From Psychromarinibacter sediminicola (lineage in GTDB: Bacteria > Pseudomonadota > Alphaproteobacteria > Rhodobacterales > Rhodobacteraceae), in contig NZ_JARGYC010000009.1 in NCBI RefSeq assembly GCF_029168335.1, positions 29,161 through 93,160 of the forward strand: a stretch of 64,000 nt of DNA, given 5' to 3'. The translations under genes were made by a program, and so were the position numbers. Positions 42,454-50,398 of the stretch are shown in pieces. Under the pieces are notes generated by a model. That model had not been told where the DNA came from, ran no database searches, and saw nothing but the letters and a program-made list of their open reading frames with translations. Each line of letters begins with the position of its first letter. Position 1 is the stretch's first letter.

Positions 42454-43986
42454 TCAGCTCACCTTCGTCTCGGCCCCGAGCGTCGCCGCCAGCGAGCGGA
42501 ACCGCGCCTCGGCCACTTCGCCGTAGAGGTCGCGCGCCCGGTCGCTCAGGTTCAGCTCCAGGCGCTTCTTCCTGGGCGACCAGCCGAGCTGTCCGATCCC
42601 CTGTTCCAGATCCGCCGTCAGCATCGAGCCGAAGCGCATCGCCTTGCCCAGCACCTCGGCCTGGTGCAGCTCCGCCTCGGTCAGCACGTCGAACAGGTGC
42701 TGGAAATGGATGCCCGTCCGGCTGTTCTTGTAGCGGTGCAGGAGCGCGACCCCCAGGAAGATCCGCTGCCCGTGGGTCAGACCGCCCAGCGAGGCGCGCG
42801 TGACATAGTCGAAGCACGCCTCGTGCCGGTAATCGGGATGCGCGCGCCAGCTCACGTCGTGCAGCAGGCAGGCGGCCTTGACCACCCGCTGCCGCGCCGG
42901 CGGCATCTCTGCGAAGAGCGGCTTGACGAACCGGTAGAGCGCCCGGCCGAAGCCGGGCCGGCGCGCGTCCTTGGTCTCGGCGAAGCGGCACGCCTCGATC
43001 AGCGGGTCGCGGCGGCGCAGCTGTTCCGGCATCTGCTGGTACAGCATCCCCTCGCGGATGCCGTAGCTGGAAATCGCGATCTCGCGGGGCTTCAGGATCG
43101 ACACCAGCTCCTTCAGCACCTCGCTCGCCAGGGGCACCAGCGCCATCCGCGTGGACGACGTGCCGGTGCGCGCGGCCAGGTCCGACGGGTCGTTCGCCGC
43201 GATCCATTTCAGCGTCTCGCCCACGTCCTTGCGGGTCATCCGGTACTCGTGCAGCACGCGCAGCGGATAGTCCCGCCGCACCATGTCGTGCCGCGCGATC
43301 GCCCGCCAGGAGCCGCCGACCAGGTACAGCCGCTCCTCGTGCGGGCCGATCCTGTCCCACATCGCGCCGATCGTCTCGCGGATATGGGCGCGGCGGGCCT
43401 TCTTCGACTTGAACCCCTGCAGCTGCAGCGGGCCCAGCGGCGAGGTCAGGCAGGTGCCGATCTGCCCGTCGGCGACCGAGGCCAGCTCCATCGACGAGCC
43501 GCCGATGTCGCAGACGATGCCGGTGGCCTGCGGCCAGCCCAGCAAGACCCCCTGCGCCGACAGCCGCGCCTCTTCCTCGCCGTCGATGACCCAGAGCTTC
43601 AGCCCGGTCTCGCGCAGCACCTCCTCGCAGAATTCCGGCCCGTCCTCGGCGTTGCGCACCGCCGCCGTCGCCACCGCGGTCAGCGGCGCCATGCGGAAAT
43701 CCTCGGCCAGAAGCTGGAACCGCTTCAGCGCCGCCAGCGCCCGCTTGCGGCCTTCGGGGTTCAGCCGCCCCGTCTCGGCGAAGCCGGCGCCGAGGCCGGC
43801 CATGATCTTTTCGTTGTAGAAATAGGCGGGGCTGCGGGCGGCGCCGTCGAAGATCACCAGCCGGACGGAGTTCGAGCCCACGTCGACCACGCCCACGCGC
43901 TTGAGCCATTCGGCCGCCGGGTCGTCGAACAGCGGGCGTCCGAACGGATCCCAGTCGTCACCGTGGGTTTCCGGGGTGCCGTCCAT
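42454..43986 (-). CDS. ppx: Exopolyphosphatase (Ppx/GppA family)
   Basis: Ppx hydrolyses polyphosphate (and in some members pppGpp). The 510-residue product has the ASKHA fold: first phosphate loop VVDVGSNSVRLVIF, acidic DGEEEARLSAQG, second loop VCDIGGSSMELA, and a C-terminal HD-like helical domain (LHDVSWRAHPDYRHEACF). Start at ATG 43986; the longer frame to 44046 is not supported. It follows ppk by 226 bp in the same direction, so polyP synthesis and breakdown genes are neighbours. Confidence 0.95.
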   Translation of the reverse strand: MDGTPETHGDDWDPFGRPLFDDPAAEWLKRVGVVDVGSNSVRLVIFDGAARSPAYFYNEKIMAGLGAGFAETGRLNPEGRKRALAALKRFQLLAEDFRMAPLTAVATAAVRNAEDGPEFCEEVLRETGLKLWVIDGEEEARLSAQGVLLGWPQATGIVCDIGGSSMELASVADGQIGTCLTSPLGPLQLQGFKSKKARRAHIRETIGAMWDRIGPHEERLYLVGGSWRAIARHDMVRRDYPLRVLHEYRMTRKDVGETLKWIAANDPSDLAARTGTSSTRMALVPLASEVLKELVSILKPREIAISSYGIREGMLYQQMPEQLRRRDPLIEACRFAETKDARRPGFGRALYRFVKPLFAEMPPARQRVVKAACLLHDVSWRAHPDYRHEACFDYVTRASLGGLTHGQRIFLGVALLHRYKNSRTGIHFQHLFDVLTEAELHQAEVLGKAMRFGSMLTADLEQGIGQLGWSPRKKRLELNLSDRARDLYGEVAEARFRSLAATLGAETKVS

Positions 43987-44076
43987 CGCTGCCGTCTCCT
44001 GCGCCGAAGTTGCGGCCAGAAAGCATGAACCGCGTATCGGGGTCAATCGCGCCCTTCCGGCCGGCCGCTGCGAAAC

Positions 44077-44181
44077 GGCGCGCTGCCGCGCAAGGTTGTT
44101 TTTGCCCGTGGCCAGGCGTCGCCCTTGCCGGAGCGTGCGCCGGTGGCCGGGCCGGCGATGCGTATTTGGAACGAGAAGAAG
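44077..44181 (+). repeat. Dispersed repeat ending in the 20-nt GTATTT...AGAAGAAG motif
   Basis: 44077-44150 shares the order CGCGC, CGCAAG, T-run, GCCCGTGGC, AGGCG and TGCGCC with 27174-27246. It is followed at 44162-44181 by GTATTTGGAACGAGAAGAAG, the closest copy to the dispersed motif's consensus. It lies in the gap between ppk and ppx. Confidence 0.6.
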
Positions 44182-44212
44182 CCCCGGGGCGGGGAATGCG
44201 GGGGGCGGGCTG

Positions 44213-46417
44213 TCAGTCGTCCGCGTGGGTCAGTTCGGGCACGTCGCCGGCGCCGGCCGTGCCACGGCCCGACAGCGACGGGTTTTCCATGAAGAAGCGG
44301 TGGCAGTTGAACAGCGACTGGCCCTCCGGCCCCGTCTCGCGGGTGAAGGTGCCGTCCGGCGCCATGACCCAGCTTTGCGCCTCGTCGGCGAGGTTGGCGG
44401 CCATGATCTGGCTGACGATCTGCGCCTTGACGGTGTCGTTGGTGCATTCCACCAGCGTCTCGACCCGGCGGTTCAGGTTGCGGCCCATCCAGTCGGCCGA
44501 GGACATGAACACGCGGGCGTGGCGCGAGGGCAGGGTGTGGCCGTTGCCGTAGCAGACGATGCGCGAATGCTCCAGGAAGCGGCCGACGATGGACTTGACC
44601 CGGATATTGTCGGACAGGCCCTTGATGCCGGGCCGGATGCCGCAGATGCCGCGGATCACCAGGTCGATCTTCACGCCGCGCTGGCTGGCGCGGTAGAGCG
44701 CGTCGATCACGTCGGGCTCGATGATCGAGTTCATCTTGGCCCAGATCTCGGCGGGCTTGCCCGCCTCGGCGTTGTCGCCCTCGCGCTCCATCAGTTCGAT
44801 CAGCCGCGATTTCAGGGTCAGCGGCGAGATCGCCAGGTTCTCCAGCCCCTCGGGCGGGGCGTAGCCGCCGACGTAGTTGAAGACCTTGGTCGCGTCGCGC
44901 CCCAGCGCCGCGTCGCAGGTGAAAAACGACAGGTCGGTGTAGATGCGCGCGGTGATCGGGTGGTAGTTGCCGGTGCCGTAATGGGTGTAGGTGACGAGCT
45001 TGCCCTGCTCGCGCCGGACCACGGTGGAGATCTTGGCATGCGTCTTCCAGTTCAGGAAGCCGTAGACCACATGCGCCCCGGCGCGTTCCAGCCGGCGCGA
45101 CTGGCGGATATTGGCGGCCTCGTCGAAGCGGGCCTTCAGCTCGACCAGCGCGGTGACGGACTTGCCGGCCTCCGCCGCCTCGCATAGCGCGGCGACGATG
45201 GGCGACTCGGTCGAGGTGCGATAAAGCGTCTGCTTGATCGCCAGCACGTCCGGGTCGCGCGCCGCCTGCTCCAGAAAGCGGATCACCATGTCGAACGTCT
45301 CGTAGGGGTGGTGCAGCAGCATGTCCTTCTGCCGGATCGCGGCGAACATGTCGCCGTCGTGGTCCTGCACCCGTTCCGGCACGCGCGGGGTGAAGGCGGG
45401 CCACAGAAGGTCGCGGCGGTTGTCCAGCACCAGCTCCTTCAGGTCGGCGACGCCGATCATGCCGGCCAGCTCGATCACCTCGCTTTCCTCGACATGCAGC
45501 TCGTCGGTGATGATCCGGCGCAGCGCCGGCGGCGCCCCGGCCGAGATCGTCAGGCGGATCACCTCGCCCCGGCGGCGGCGCTTCAGCGCCACCTCGAATT
45601 CGCGCACCAGATCCTCGGCCTCGTCCTCGACCTCCAGGTCGCTGTCGCGCAGCACGCGGAACGCGCAGTGGCCGGTCGCCCGGTAGCCCGGGAACAGATC
45701 GCCGATATAGAGCAGCAGCAACTCCTCCAGCGGCAGGAACCGCTGGGTGCCGTCGCGGCCGGGCAGCCGCACGAAACGGTCGATCTGGTGCGGGATCGGC
45801 AACAGCGCCTTCAGCTCGCGCTTGTCGGCGGACCGCTGCAGGTGCAGCGCCAGCGCGAAGCCGGTATTGGGGATGAACGGGAACGGGTGCGCCGGGTCGA
45901 TGGCCAGCGGCGACAGCACCGGGAAGACCGACGACAGGAACATCTCGTCCAGATGCGCGCGGTCGCTTTCCTTCAGGCTGTCGCGCGTCTCCAGCACGAT
46001 GCCCGCCGCGTCCATCTCCTTGCAGATCGCGTCCCAGACGACCTGCTGATGCTCCATCAGCTTGCGGGCGTCGGCGTTGATCAGCACCAGCTGTTCCGAC
46101 GGGGTCAGCCCGTCGGCGGCGGGGTTCTCGTTGCCCTCCGAGGCCAGCTCGCGCAGGCCGGCGACGCGGACGGTGTAGAACTCGTCGAGATTCGCCGCCG
46201 AGATCGACAGGAACCGCAGCCGCTCCAGGAGCGGCACGCGCGGGTTCTCGGCCTCTTCCAGCACACGCCAGTTGAAGCCCAGCCAGCTGAGCTCGCGGTT
46301 GAAGAAGCGTTTGGGCCCCTCGATCTCCTCCGGCGGAAGCGCGACGGGGGCGGGGAACGGGGCCTTGAGGAAATCTGCCTGGGTCATGGGGGCGGGTGTG
46401 GCGCTCTTTGGTGACAT
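44213..46417 (-). CDS. ppk: Polyphosphate kinase 1
   Basis: PPK1 makes long-chain polyphosphate from ATP. The 734-residue product has the N-terminal helical domain (FFNRELSWLGFNWRVLEEAENPRVPLLERL), the head domain, and the two C-terminal catalytic domains with the autophosphorylated His in NWKTHAKISTVVR and the second His region (ARVFMSSADWMGRNL). The start could be ATG 46417, ATG 46387 or GTG 46432; the last would overlap the hdaA stop as GTGA. Sits between hdaA and ppx, a conserved order in Rhodobacterales. Confidence 0.96.
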   Translation of the reverse strand: MSPKSATPAPMTQADFLKAPFPAPVALPPEEIEGPKRFFNRELSWLGFNWRVLEEAENPRVPLLERLRFLSISAANLDEFYTVRVAGLRELASEGNENPAADGLTPSEQLVLINADARKLMEHQQVVWDAICKEMDAAGIVLETRDSLKESDRAHLDEMFLSSVFPVLSPLAIDPAHPFPFIPNTGFALALHLQRSADKRELKALLPIPHQIDRFVRLPGRDGTQRFLPLEELLLLYIGDLFPGYRATGHCAFRVLRDSDLEVEDEAEDLVREFEVALKRRRRGEVIRLTISAGAPPALRRIITDELHVEESEVIELAGMIGVADLKELVLDNRRDLLWPAFTPRVPERVQDHDGDMFAAIRQKDMLLHHPYETFDMVIRFLEQAARDPDVLAIKQTLYRTSTESPIVAALCEAAEAGKSVTALVELKARFDEAANIRQSRRLERAGAHVVYGFLNWKTHAKISTVVRREQGKLVTYTHYGTGNYHPITARIYTDLSFFTCDAALGRDATKVFNYVGGYAPPEGLENLAISPLTLKSRLIELMEREGDNAEAGKPAEIWAKMNSIIEPDVIDALYRASQRGVKIDLVIRGICGIRPGIKGLSDNIRVKSIVGRFLEHSRIVCYGNGHTLPSRHARVFMSSADWMGRNLNRRVETLVECTNDTVKAQIVSQIMAANLADEAQSWVMAPDGTFTRETGPEGQSLFNCHRFFMENPSLSGRGTAGAGDVPELTHADD

Positions 46418-46428
46418 CAGAGTGACAT

Positions 46429-47115
46429 TCACGCCCTGTCGGCGTCCAGCCGGTCCAGCGCGGCGCGGACCATCGGCTTGGTGACGTCGTCGCGGCGGGC
46501 GGTGATCGCGGCGCGGTTCAGTGCGGTGGCCAGGGCGGCGGCGGCGGCGAAGGACCGGTCCATGCGCTGGATGGCATAGCTCAGCACCTCGGGGGCGATG
46601 GCGATCTGCCGTTCGGCCATGTGCTTGACCAGCACGGCGGTCAGCAGCGCGTCGTCCGGCGGCTCCAGCGCGACCGTGGCGGTGGCCTGCATCCGGCTGG
46701 CCAGGTCGGGCAGGGTCAGCGGCCATTGCCGCGGCGGCGCGGCGGCGGTCAGCAGGAGCGGCCGCGCCTCGGCCTGCGCCAGGTTGTGCAGGTGAAACAG
46801 CGCGCGCTCGGCGGTGTCGTCGCCGGCCACGGTCTCGGCATCCTCCACGGCCACCGCCCCGGCGGCCAGCGCCGGCAGGTCGGCGTCCGCAAGCTCGCGC
46901 GCGGGCAGGATCGCGGCGCCGGTCAGCGCGGCCCAGACATGCGCCAGATGCGTCTTGCCCGACGCGGGCGGGCCCACCAGCACGAGCTTGCCCGACGGCC
47001 AGTCGCGCCAGCCCTCGACCGTCGCCACGGCGGTGGCGTTCGCCGGCGCGACGAAGAAATCGCCGCGCCCCAGCGCCGGCCGCGCCGCAAGGTCGAAGCT
47101 GTACTGTTCCGGCAA
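46429..47115 (-). CDS. hdaA: HdaA/DnaA-like regulator of replication initiation
   Basis: A 228-residue AAA+ protein related to DnaA domains III: Walker A GPPASGKTHLAHVW, a Walker B-like AVAVEDAETV, and sensor regions. Hda-type proteins bind the sliding clamp and promote DnaA-ATP hydrolysis; the N-terminal LPEQYSFDL matches the QxSFDL-type clamp-binding motif found at the start of Hda proteins. The start is taken as TTG 47115, because that motif begins the protein and no ATG is near. The DNA-binding domain IV of DnaA is absent. Neighbours perM and ppk run the same way. Confidence 0.9.
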   Translation of the reverse strand: MPEQYSFDLAARPALGRGDFFVAPANATAVATVEGWRDWPSGKLVLVGPPASGKTHLAHVWAALTGAAILPARELADADLPALAAGAVAVEDAETVAGDDTAERALFHLHNLAQAEARPLLLTAAAPPRQWPLTLPDLASRMQATATVALEPPDDALLTAVLVKHMAERQIAIAPEVLSYAIQRMDRSFAAAAALATALNRAAITARRDDVTKPMVRAALDRLDADRA

Positions 47116-47119
47116 GATG

Positions 47120-48211
47120 TCAGTCCTGATCGCGGTGATCGACCCGCCGGTCGGGCGGGGCCTCCAGCCCCTGATAGAGCCGACCCTCCTTGTATTGCTC
47201 GATACCGAATCGCGCAAGCACGCCGAGCGCCGCGGCGACGGGCACCGCCACCAGCATCCCCACGAAGCCGAAGAGCGAGCCGAAGACCGACAGCGCGAAC
47301 AGAAGCCAGACGGGATGCAGCCCCACCGACGAGCCCACGAGCTTCGGCGTCAGGATGTTGCCCTCGATGAACTGGCCGGAAAAGAAGATCGCCGCCACCA
47401 CCGCGATCATCCACCACTCGCCCCAGAACTGGAAGAACGCCAGGCCCAGCGCCAGCCCGCCGCCCACGATGGCGCCGACATAGGGGATGAAGGTCAAAAG
47501 CCCCGCGATGGCGCCGACCACCAGCCCGAACTGCAGCTGCGCCAGCATCAGCGCCACGCCGTAATAGGTGCCCAGGATCAGCATGACGAGCCCCTGGCCC
47601 CGGATGAACGAGGCCAGCGTGCGGTCGATGTCATGCGCCAGCTTGCGGATCGTCGGCGCATGGTCTCGGGGCAGAAGCTCGTCGATGCGCGCCACCAGCC
47701 GGTCCCAGTCGAGCAGCAGGTAGAAGGCCACGACCGGCACGATCACGAAGAGCAGCAGGATGTTCAAGAGCCCCGCCGCCGAGGTCAGCACGCCCTCCAG
47801 CAGCGCCGCGCCCTTGGCCTGCAGCATCTCGCCGATCGACACCAGCGTCTGGCGCAGGGTCGAATCCTGGTCCATCAGCGCCGGGAACTGGGTGGTCAGC
47901 CAGCCCTGCAGGTTGCGGAAGAGCTCCGGGAAGGTGCGGAACAGCGCGTCGGCCTGCCGCACCAGCGTCGGCACCACCGCGAGCGCGACGATGGCGAAGA
48001 TCAGCACCGCGCCCAGCGATATCACCACGGTCGCCATCGCCCGGCTGAAGCCGCGCCGCTCCAGCCAGTCGGCCGTGGGGTCCAGCATGTAGGCCACCGC
48101 GCCGCCCAGCACGAAGGGCAGGATCACGTCGCCCAGAAGCCACATGATCACGATGAACGCCGCGAAGGCGACGCCCCATATTCTCAGCTGGGTCTTGGCG
48201 GGCAGGGCCAT
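47120..48211 (-). CDS. AI-2E family transporter (PerM-like)
   Basis: A 363-residue membrane protein with about eight helices and the family motifs GAIAGLLTFIPYVGAIVGGGLALGLAF and FIEGNILTPKLVGSSVGLHPVWLLFALSVFGSLFGFVG. It is the first gene of the perM-hdaA-ppk-ppx run and its stop lies 4 bp from the hdaA TTG. The transported molecule is unknown. Start ATG 48211; the longer frame is not needed. Confidence 0.92.
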   Translation of the reverse strand: MALPAKTQLRIWGVAFAAFIVIMWLLGDVILPFVLGGAVAYMLDPTADWLERRGFSRAMATVVISLGAVLIFAIVALAVVPTLVRQADALFRTFPELFRNLQGWLTTQFPALMDQDSTLRQTLVSIGEMLQAKGAALLEGVLTSAAGLLNILLLFVIVPVVAFYLLLDWDRLVARIDELLPRDHAPTIRKLAHDIDRTLASFIRGQGLVMLILGTYYGVALMLAQLQFGLVVGAIAGLLTFIPYVGAIVGGGLALGLAFFQFWGEWWMIAVVAAIFFSGQFIEGNILTPKLVGSSVGLHPVWLLFALSVFGSLFGFVGMLVAVPVAAALGVLARFGIEQYKEGRLYQGLEAPPDRRVDHRDQD

Positions 48212-48389
48212 GCGCGTCCTTTCTCGGGCGGGAGAGTTGCCGATGGGCGGCGTGGTTGCAAGGGCGCACTCGGCGGCGGCCGGGGGCGCGGGCGGCAAGC
48301 CCGCCCCCTCCCTGACCCTCCCCCCGGCAGGGGGAGGGGACGCCGTGTGGCCGGCGCCTGGGACAGGTCCGCGCGGCCGCGTCCCCGTG

Positions 48390-49550
48390 TCACCCGGGCC
48401 GGATCACCCGCTCGGCCAGCCCGGCGTAGTCCGACAGGCCCAGCTGTCCGAGATTCGCCTTCAGGTCGGCGGTCATGATGTCGACGACATGCGCCGCCCC
48501 GCGCGGCCCGAAGGCGGCGAGGCCATAGTGGAACGCCCGTCCCAGCATCACGAAATCGGCCCCCAGCGCCAGCGCGCGCAGCACGTCGAGCGCGCCTTCG
48601 ACCCCGGAATCGAAGATCAGCGGATAGTCCGGGCCCACCGCCGCGCGCACCGCCGGCAGCACCTCGATCGCGGCGAGCGCGCCGTCGAACTGCCGGCCCG
48701 CGTGATTCGACACCCAGACCGCGTCGACGCCTTCCGCCTGCAGCCGCACCGCCGTCTCCGGGTCCAGCACGCCCTTGACCACGACCGGCCCGTTCCACAG
48801 CTCGCGCAGCGCCCGCAGATAGTCCCAGTCGGGCGACACCCGGATCATGTAGCCGGCATGCGCGGTGGAACTCATCGGCCCGCTCGCGCCGGTATAGTCC
48901 TCGATGAACGCCAGCCGCGGCATGCCCTTGCGCAGCACCCGGCGGCCCATCTGCAGCGACCAGGCGGGTTTCGGCACGCATTGCGACAGGATGCGCGGCG
49001 ACAGCCGCGGCGGATGCGTCAGGCCGCCCCGCCGCTGCCGCTCGCGACGGCTCGGCTCGGGCACGTCGACGGTCAGCACCAGCGTCCGGAACCCCGCGTC
49101 GCGCGACCGCTTCAGCATGTCCGCCCGGATCTCGGGATCGCGCGGCGGGTAAAGCTGCAGCCAGCCGTCGCCGCCGGTCTGCGGCCCCACCGCCTCCGGC
49201 CGCTCGGTCGCCACCGTCGACAGGCCGTAGGGAATGTTCCGCTCGCGCCCCAGCTTCGCCAGTTCGATCTCCGCGTCGGGCCAGACCAGCCCCGACATCC
49301 CCACCGGCGAGATGCCGATCGGCAGCGCATGGTCGCGCCCCAGCAGCGAGGTGCCCAGCCGGTAGTCGAGCTCGCCGAACAGCGCATCGGGCCGGAACCG
49401 GATCTCGTCGAGCTTGGCGCGGTTGCGGCGCGTGGTGGCTTCGGTGCCCGTGCCGCTGTCGAGAAAGTCCCACACGAAGCGCGGCAGGCGCCGGCGCGCC
49501 CGCGCGCGCAGGTCCGAGATGGCGGGATATGTCTGATCGAGGTCGCTCAA
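48390..49550 (-). CDS. FMN-dependent alpha-hydroxy acid oxidase/L-lactate dehydrogenase family
   Basis: A 386-residue TIM-barrel flavoenzyme. Motifs: PRFVWDFLDSGTG, LPIGISPVGMSGL, the catalytic His/Arg segment VSNHAGRQFDG, and IFDSGVEGALDVLRALALGADFVMLGRAF. It oxidises an alpha-hydroxy acid such as lactate or mandelate, passing electrons to the respiratory chain or O2. The start is TTG 49550, overlapping the stop of the ZIP transporter gene (TTGA). The specificity cannot be decided by eye, so I do not assign lldD. Confidence 0.9.
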   Translation of the reverse strand: MSDLDQTYPAISDLRARARRRLPRFVWDFLDSGTGTEATTRRNRAKLDEIRFRPDALFGELDYRLGTSLLGRDHALPIGISPVGMSGLVWPDAEIELAKLGRERNIPYGLSTVATERPEAVGPQTGGDGWLQLYPPRDPEIRADMLKRSRDAGFRTLVLTVDVPEPSRRERQRRGGLTHPPRLSPRILSQCVPKPAWSLQMGRRVLRKGMPRLAFIEDYTGASGPMSSTAHAGYMIRVSPDWDYLRALRELWNGPVVVKGVLDPETAVRLQAEGVDAVWVSNHAGRQFDGALAAIEVLPAVRAAVGPDYPLIFDSGVEGALDVLRALALGADFVMLGRAFHYGLAAFGPRGAAHVVDIMTADLKANLGQLGLSDYAGLAERVIRPG

Positions 49551-50248
49551 TGGATCACCAGATGTCCGAGAAGTCCCAGCGCAAAGCCCATGCAGGCGCC
49601 GAAGGGCGGCCCCCAGTGCCGTTTCAGCGGCGCCTGCGGCGCGATGTCCTGGAAGATGAGATAGAGGATGCCGCCCGACGCCCCCACCATCAGCACGCCA
49701 AGCGCCGCCGGCAGGTCCGCCATCACCAGATGCCCCAGCAGCGCCGCGGCCGGACCAAGGAGCGCGAGCAGCGAGAAGATCAGCAGCCGCGGCCGTTCGC
49801 GCGGCCATTGCGCATCCACCTCGCGATAGGCGTTGAAGCCCTCCGGCAGGTTCTGCAGCGCGATGATCAGCGCCAAAAGCGGCGCCGACCCGCTGCCCGC
49901 CGCGAACAGCGCCCCCAGCGCGACCGCCTCGGGCAGGAAATCCGCCAGCATCGCCAGGAGCTGCCCCTTGCCGCCCCCCGCCGAGGCCAGCGCCCGGTCG
50001 AGCAGCGCAAAGGCGACGCCCCCGCCCAGAAAGGACAGGATCGCCCCGGCCGCCGGCAGCTTGTCGGTGCCCTGCGGCACCAGCACCAGCGCCACCGCCG
50101 CGATCAGCGCGCCGCCGCCGAAGGCCACGACGAAATGCCGGAACTCCTGCTCCAGCCACCGTGGCTGGATATGTTCGACGCGCGCCAGGACCCCGCCCAG
50201 CGGGATCATGGCGCCCGCGAGGATCGAGTACAGGACCGCTTCGAGCAT
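49547..50248 (-). CDS. ZIP family metal transporter
   Basis: A 233-residue membrane protein with about seven to eight helices. Helix 4-5 motifs typical of ZIP (ADFLPEAVALGALFAAG and ALIIALQNLPEGFNAYREV) provide the His/Asn/Glu metal site, although some canonical His residues are replaced. Family members import Zn or other divalent metals. The very long frame (to 53047) covers uvrD in antisense and is not real; ATG 50248 is the start. It is coupled to the downstream oxidase by a TTGA overlap. Confidence 0.85.
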   Translation of the reverse strand: MLEAVLYSILAGAMIPLGGVLARVEHIQPRWLEQEFRHFVVAFGGGALIAAVALVLVPQGTDKLPAAGAILSFLGGGVAFALLDRALASAGGGKGQLLAMLADFLPEAVALGALFAAGSGSAPLLALIIALQNLPEGFNAYREVDAQWPRERPRLLIFSLLALLGPAAALLGHLVMADLPAALGVLMVGASGGILYLIFQDIAPQAPLKRHWGPPFGACMGFALGLLGHLVIH

Positions 50249-50398
50249 GGCCCAGCCATAGCGCGCCGCCGCGACAGGGGGAAGCCGCGCCTGACGCCCG
50301 CCGACGCCCCGAACCGCACAGGCCGCGGGCCAGGAATTCGCTGGAACATAGAGAGAACAAGCCTTTTCCTCGCGGCCCGGACGGTCTAAGTTGACGCC

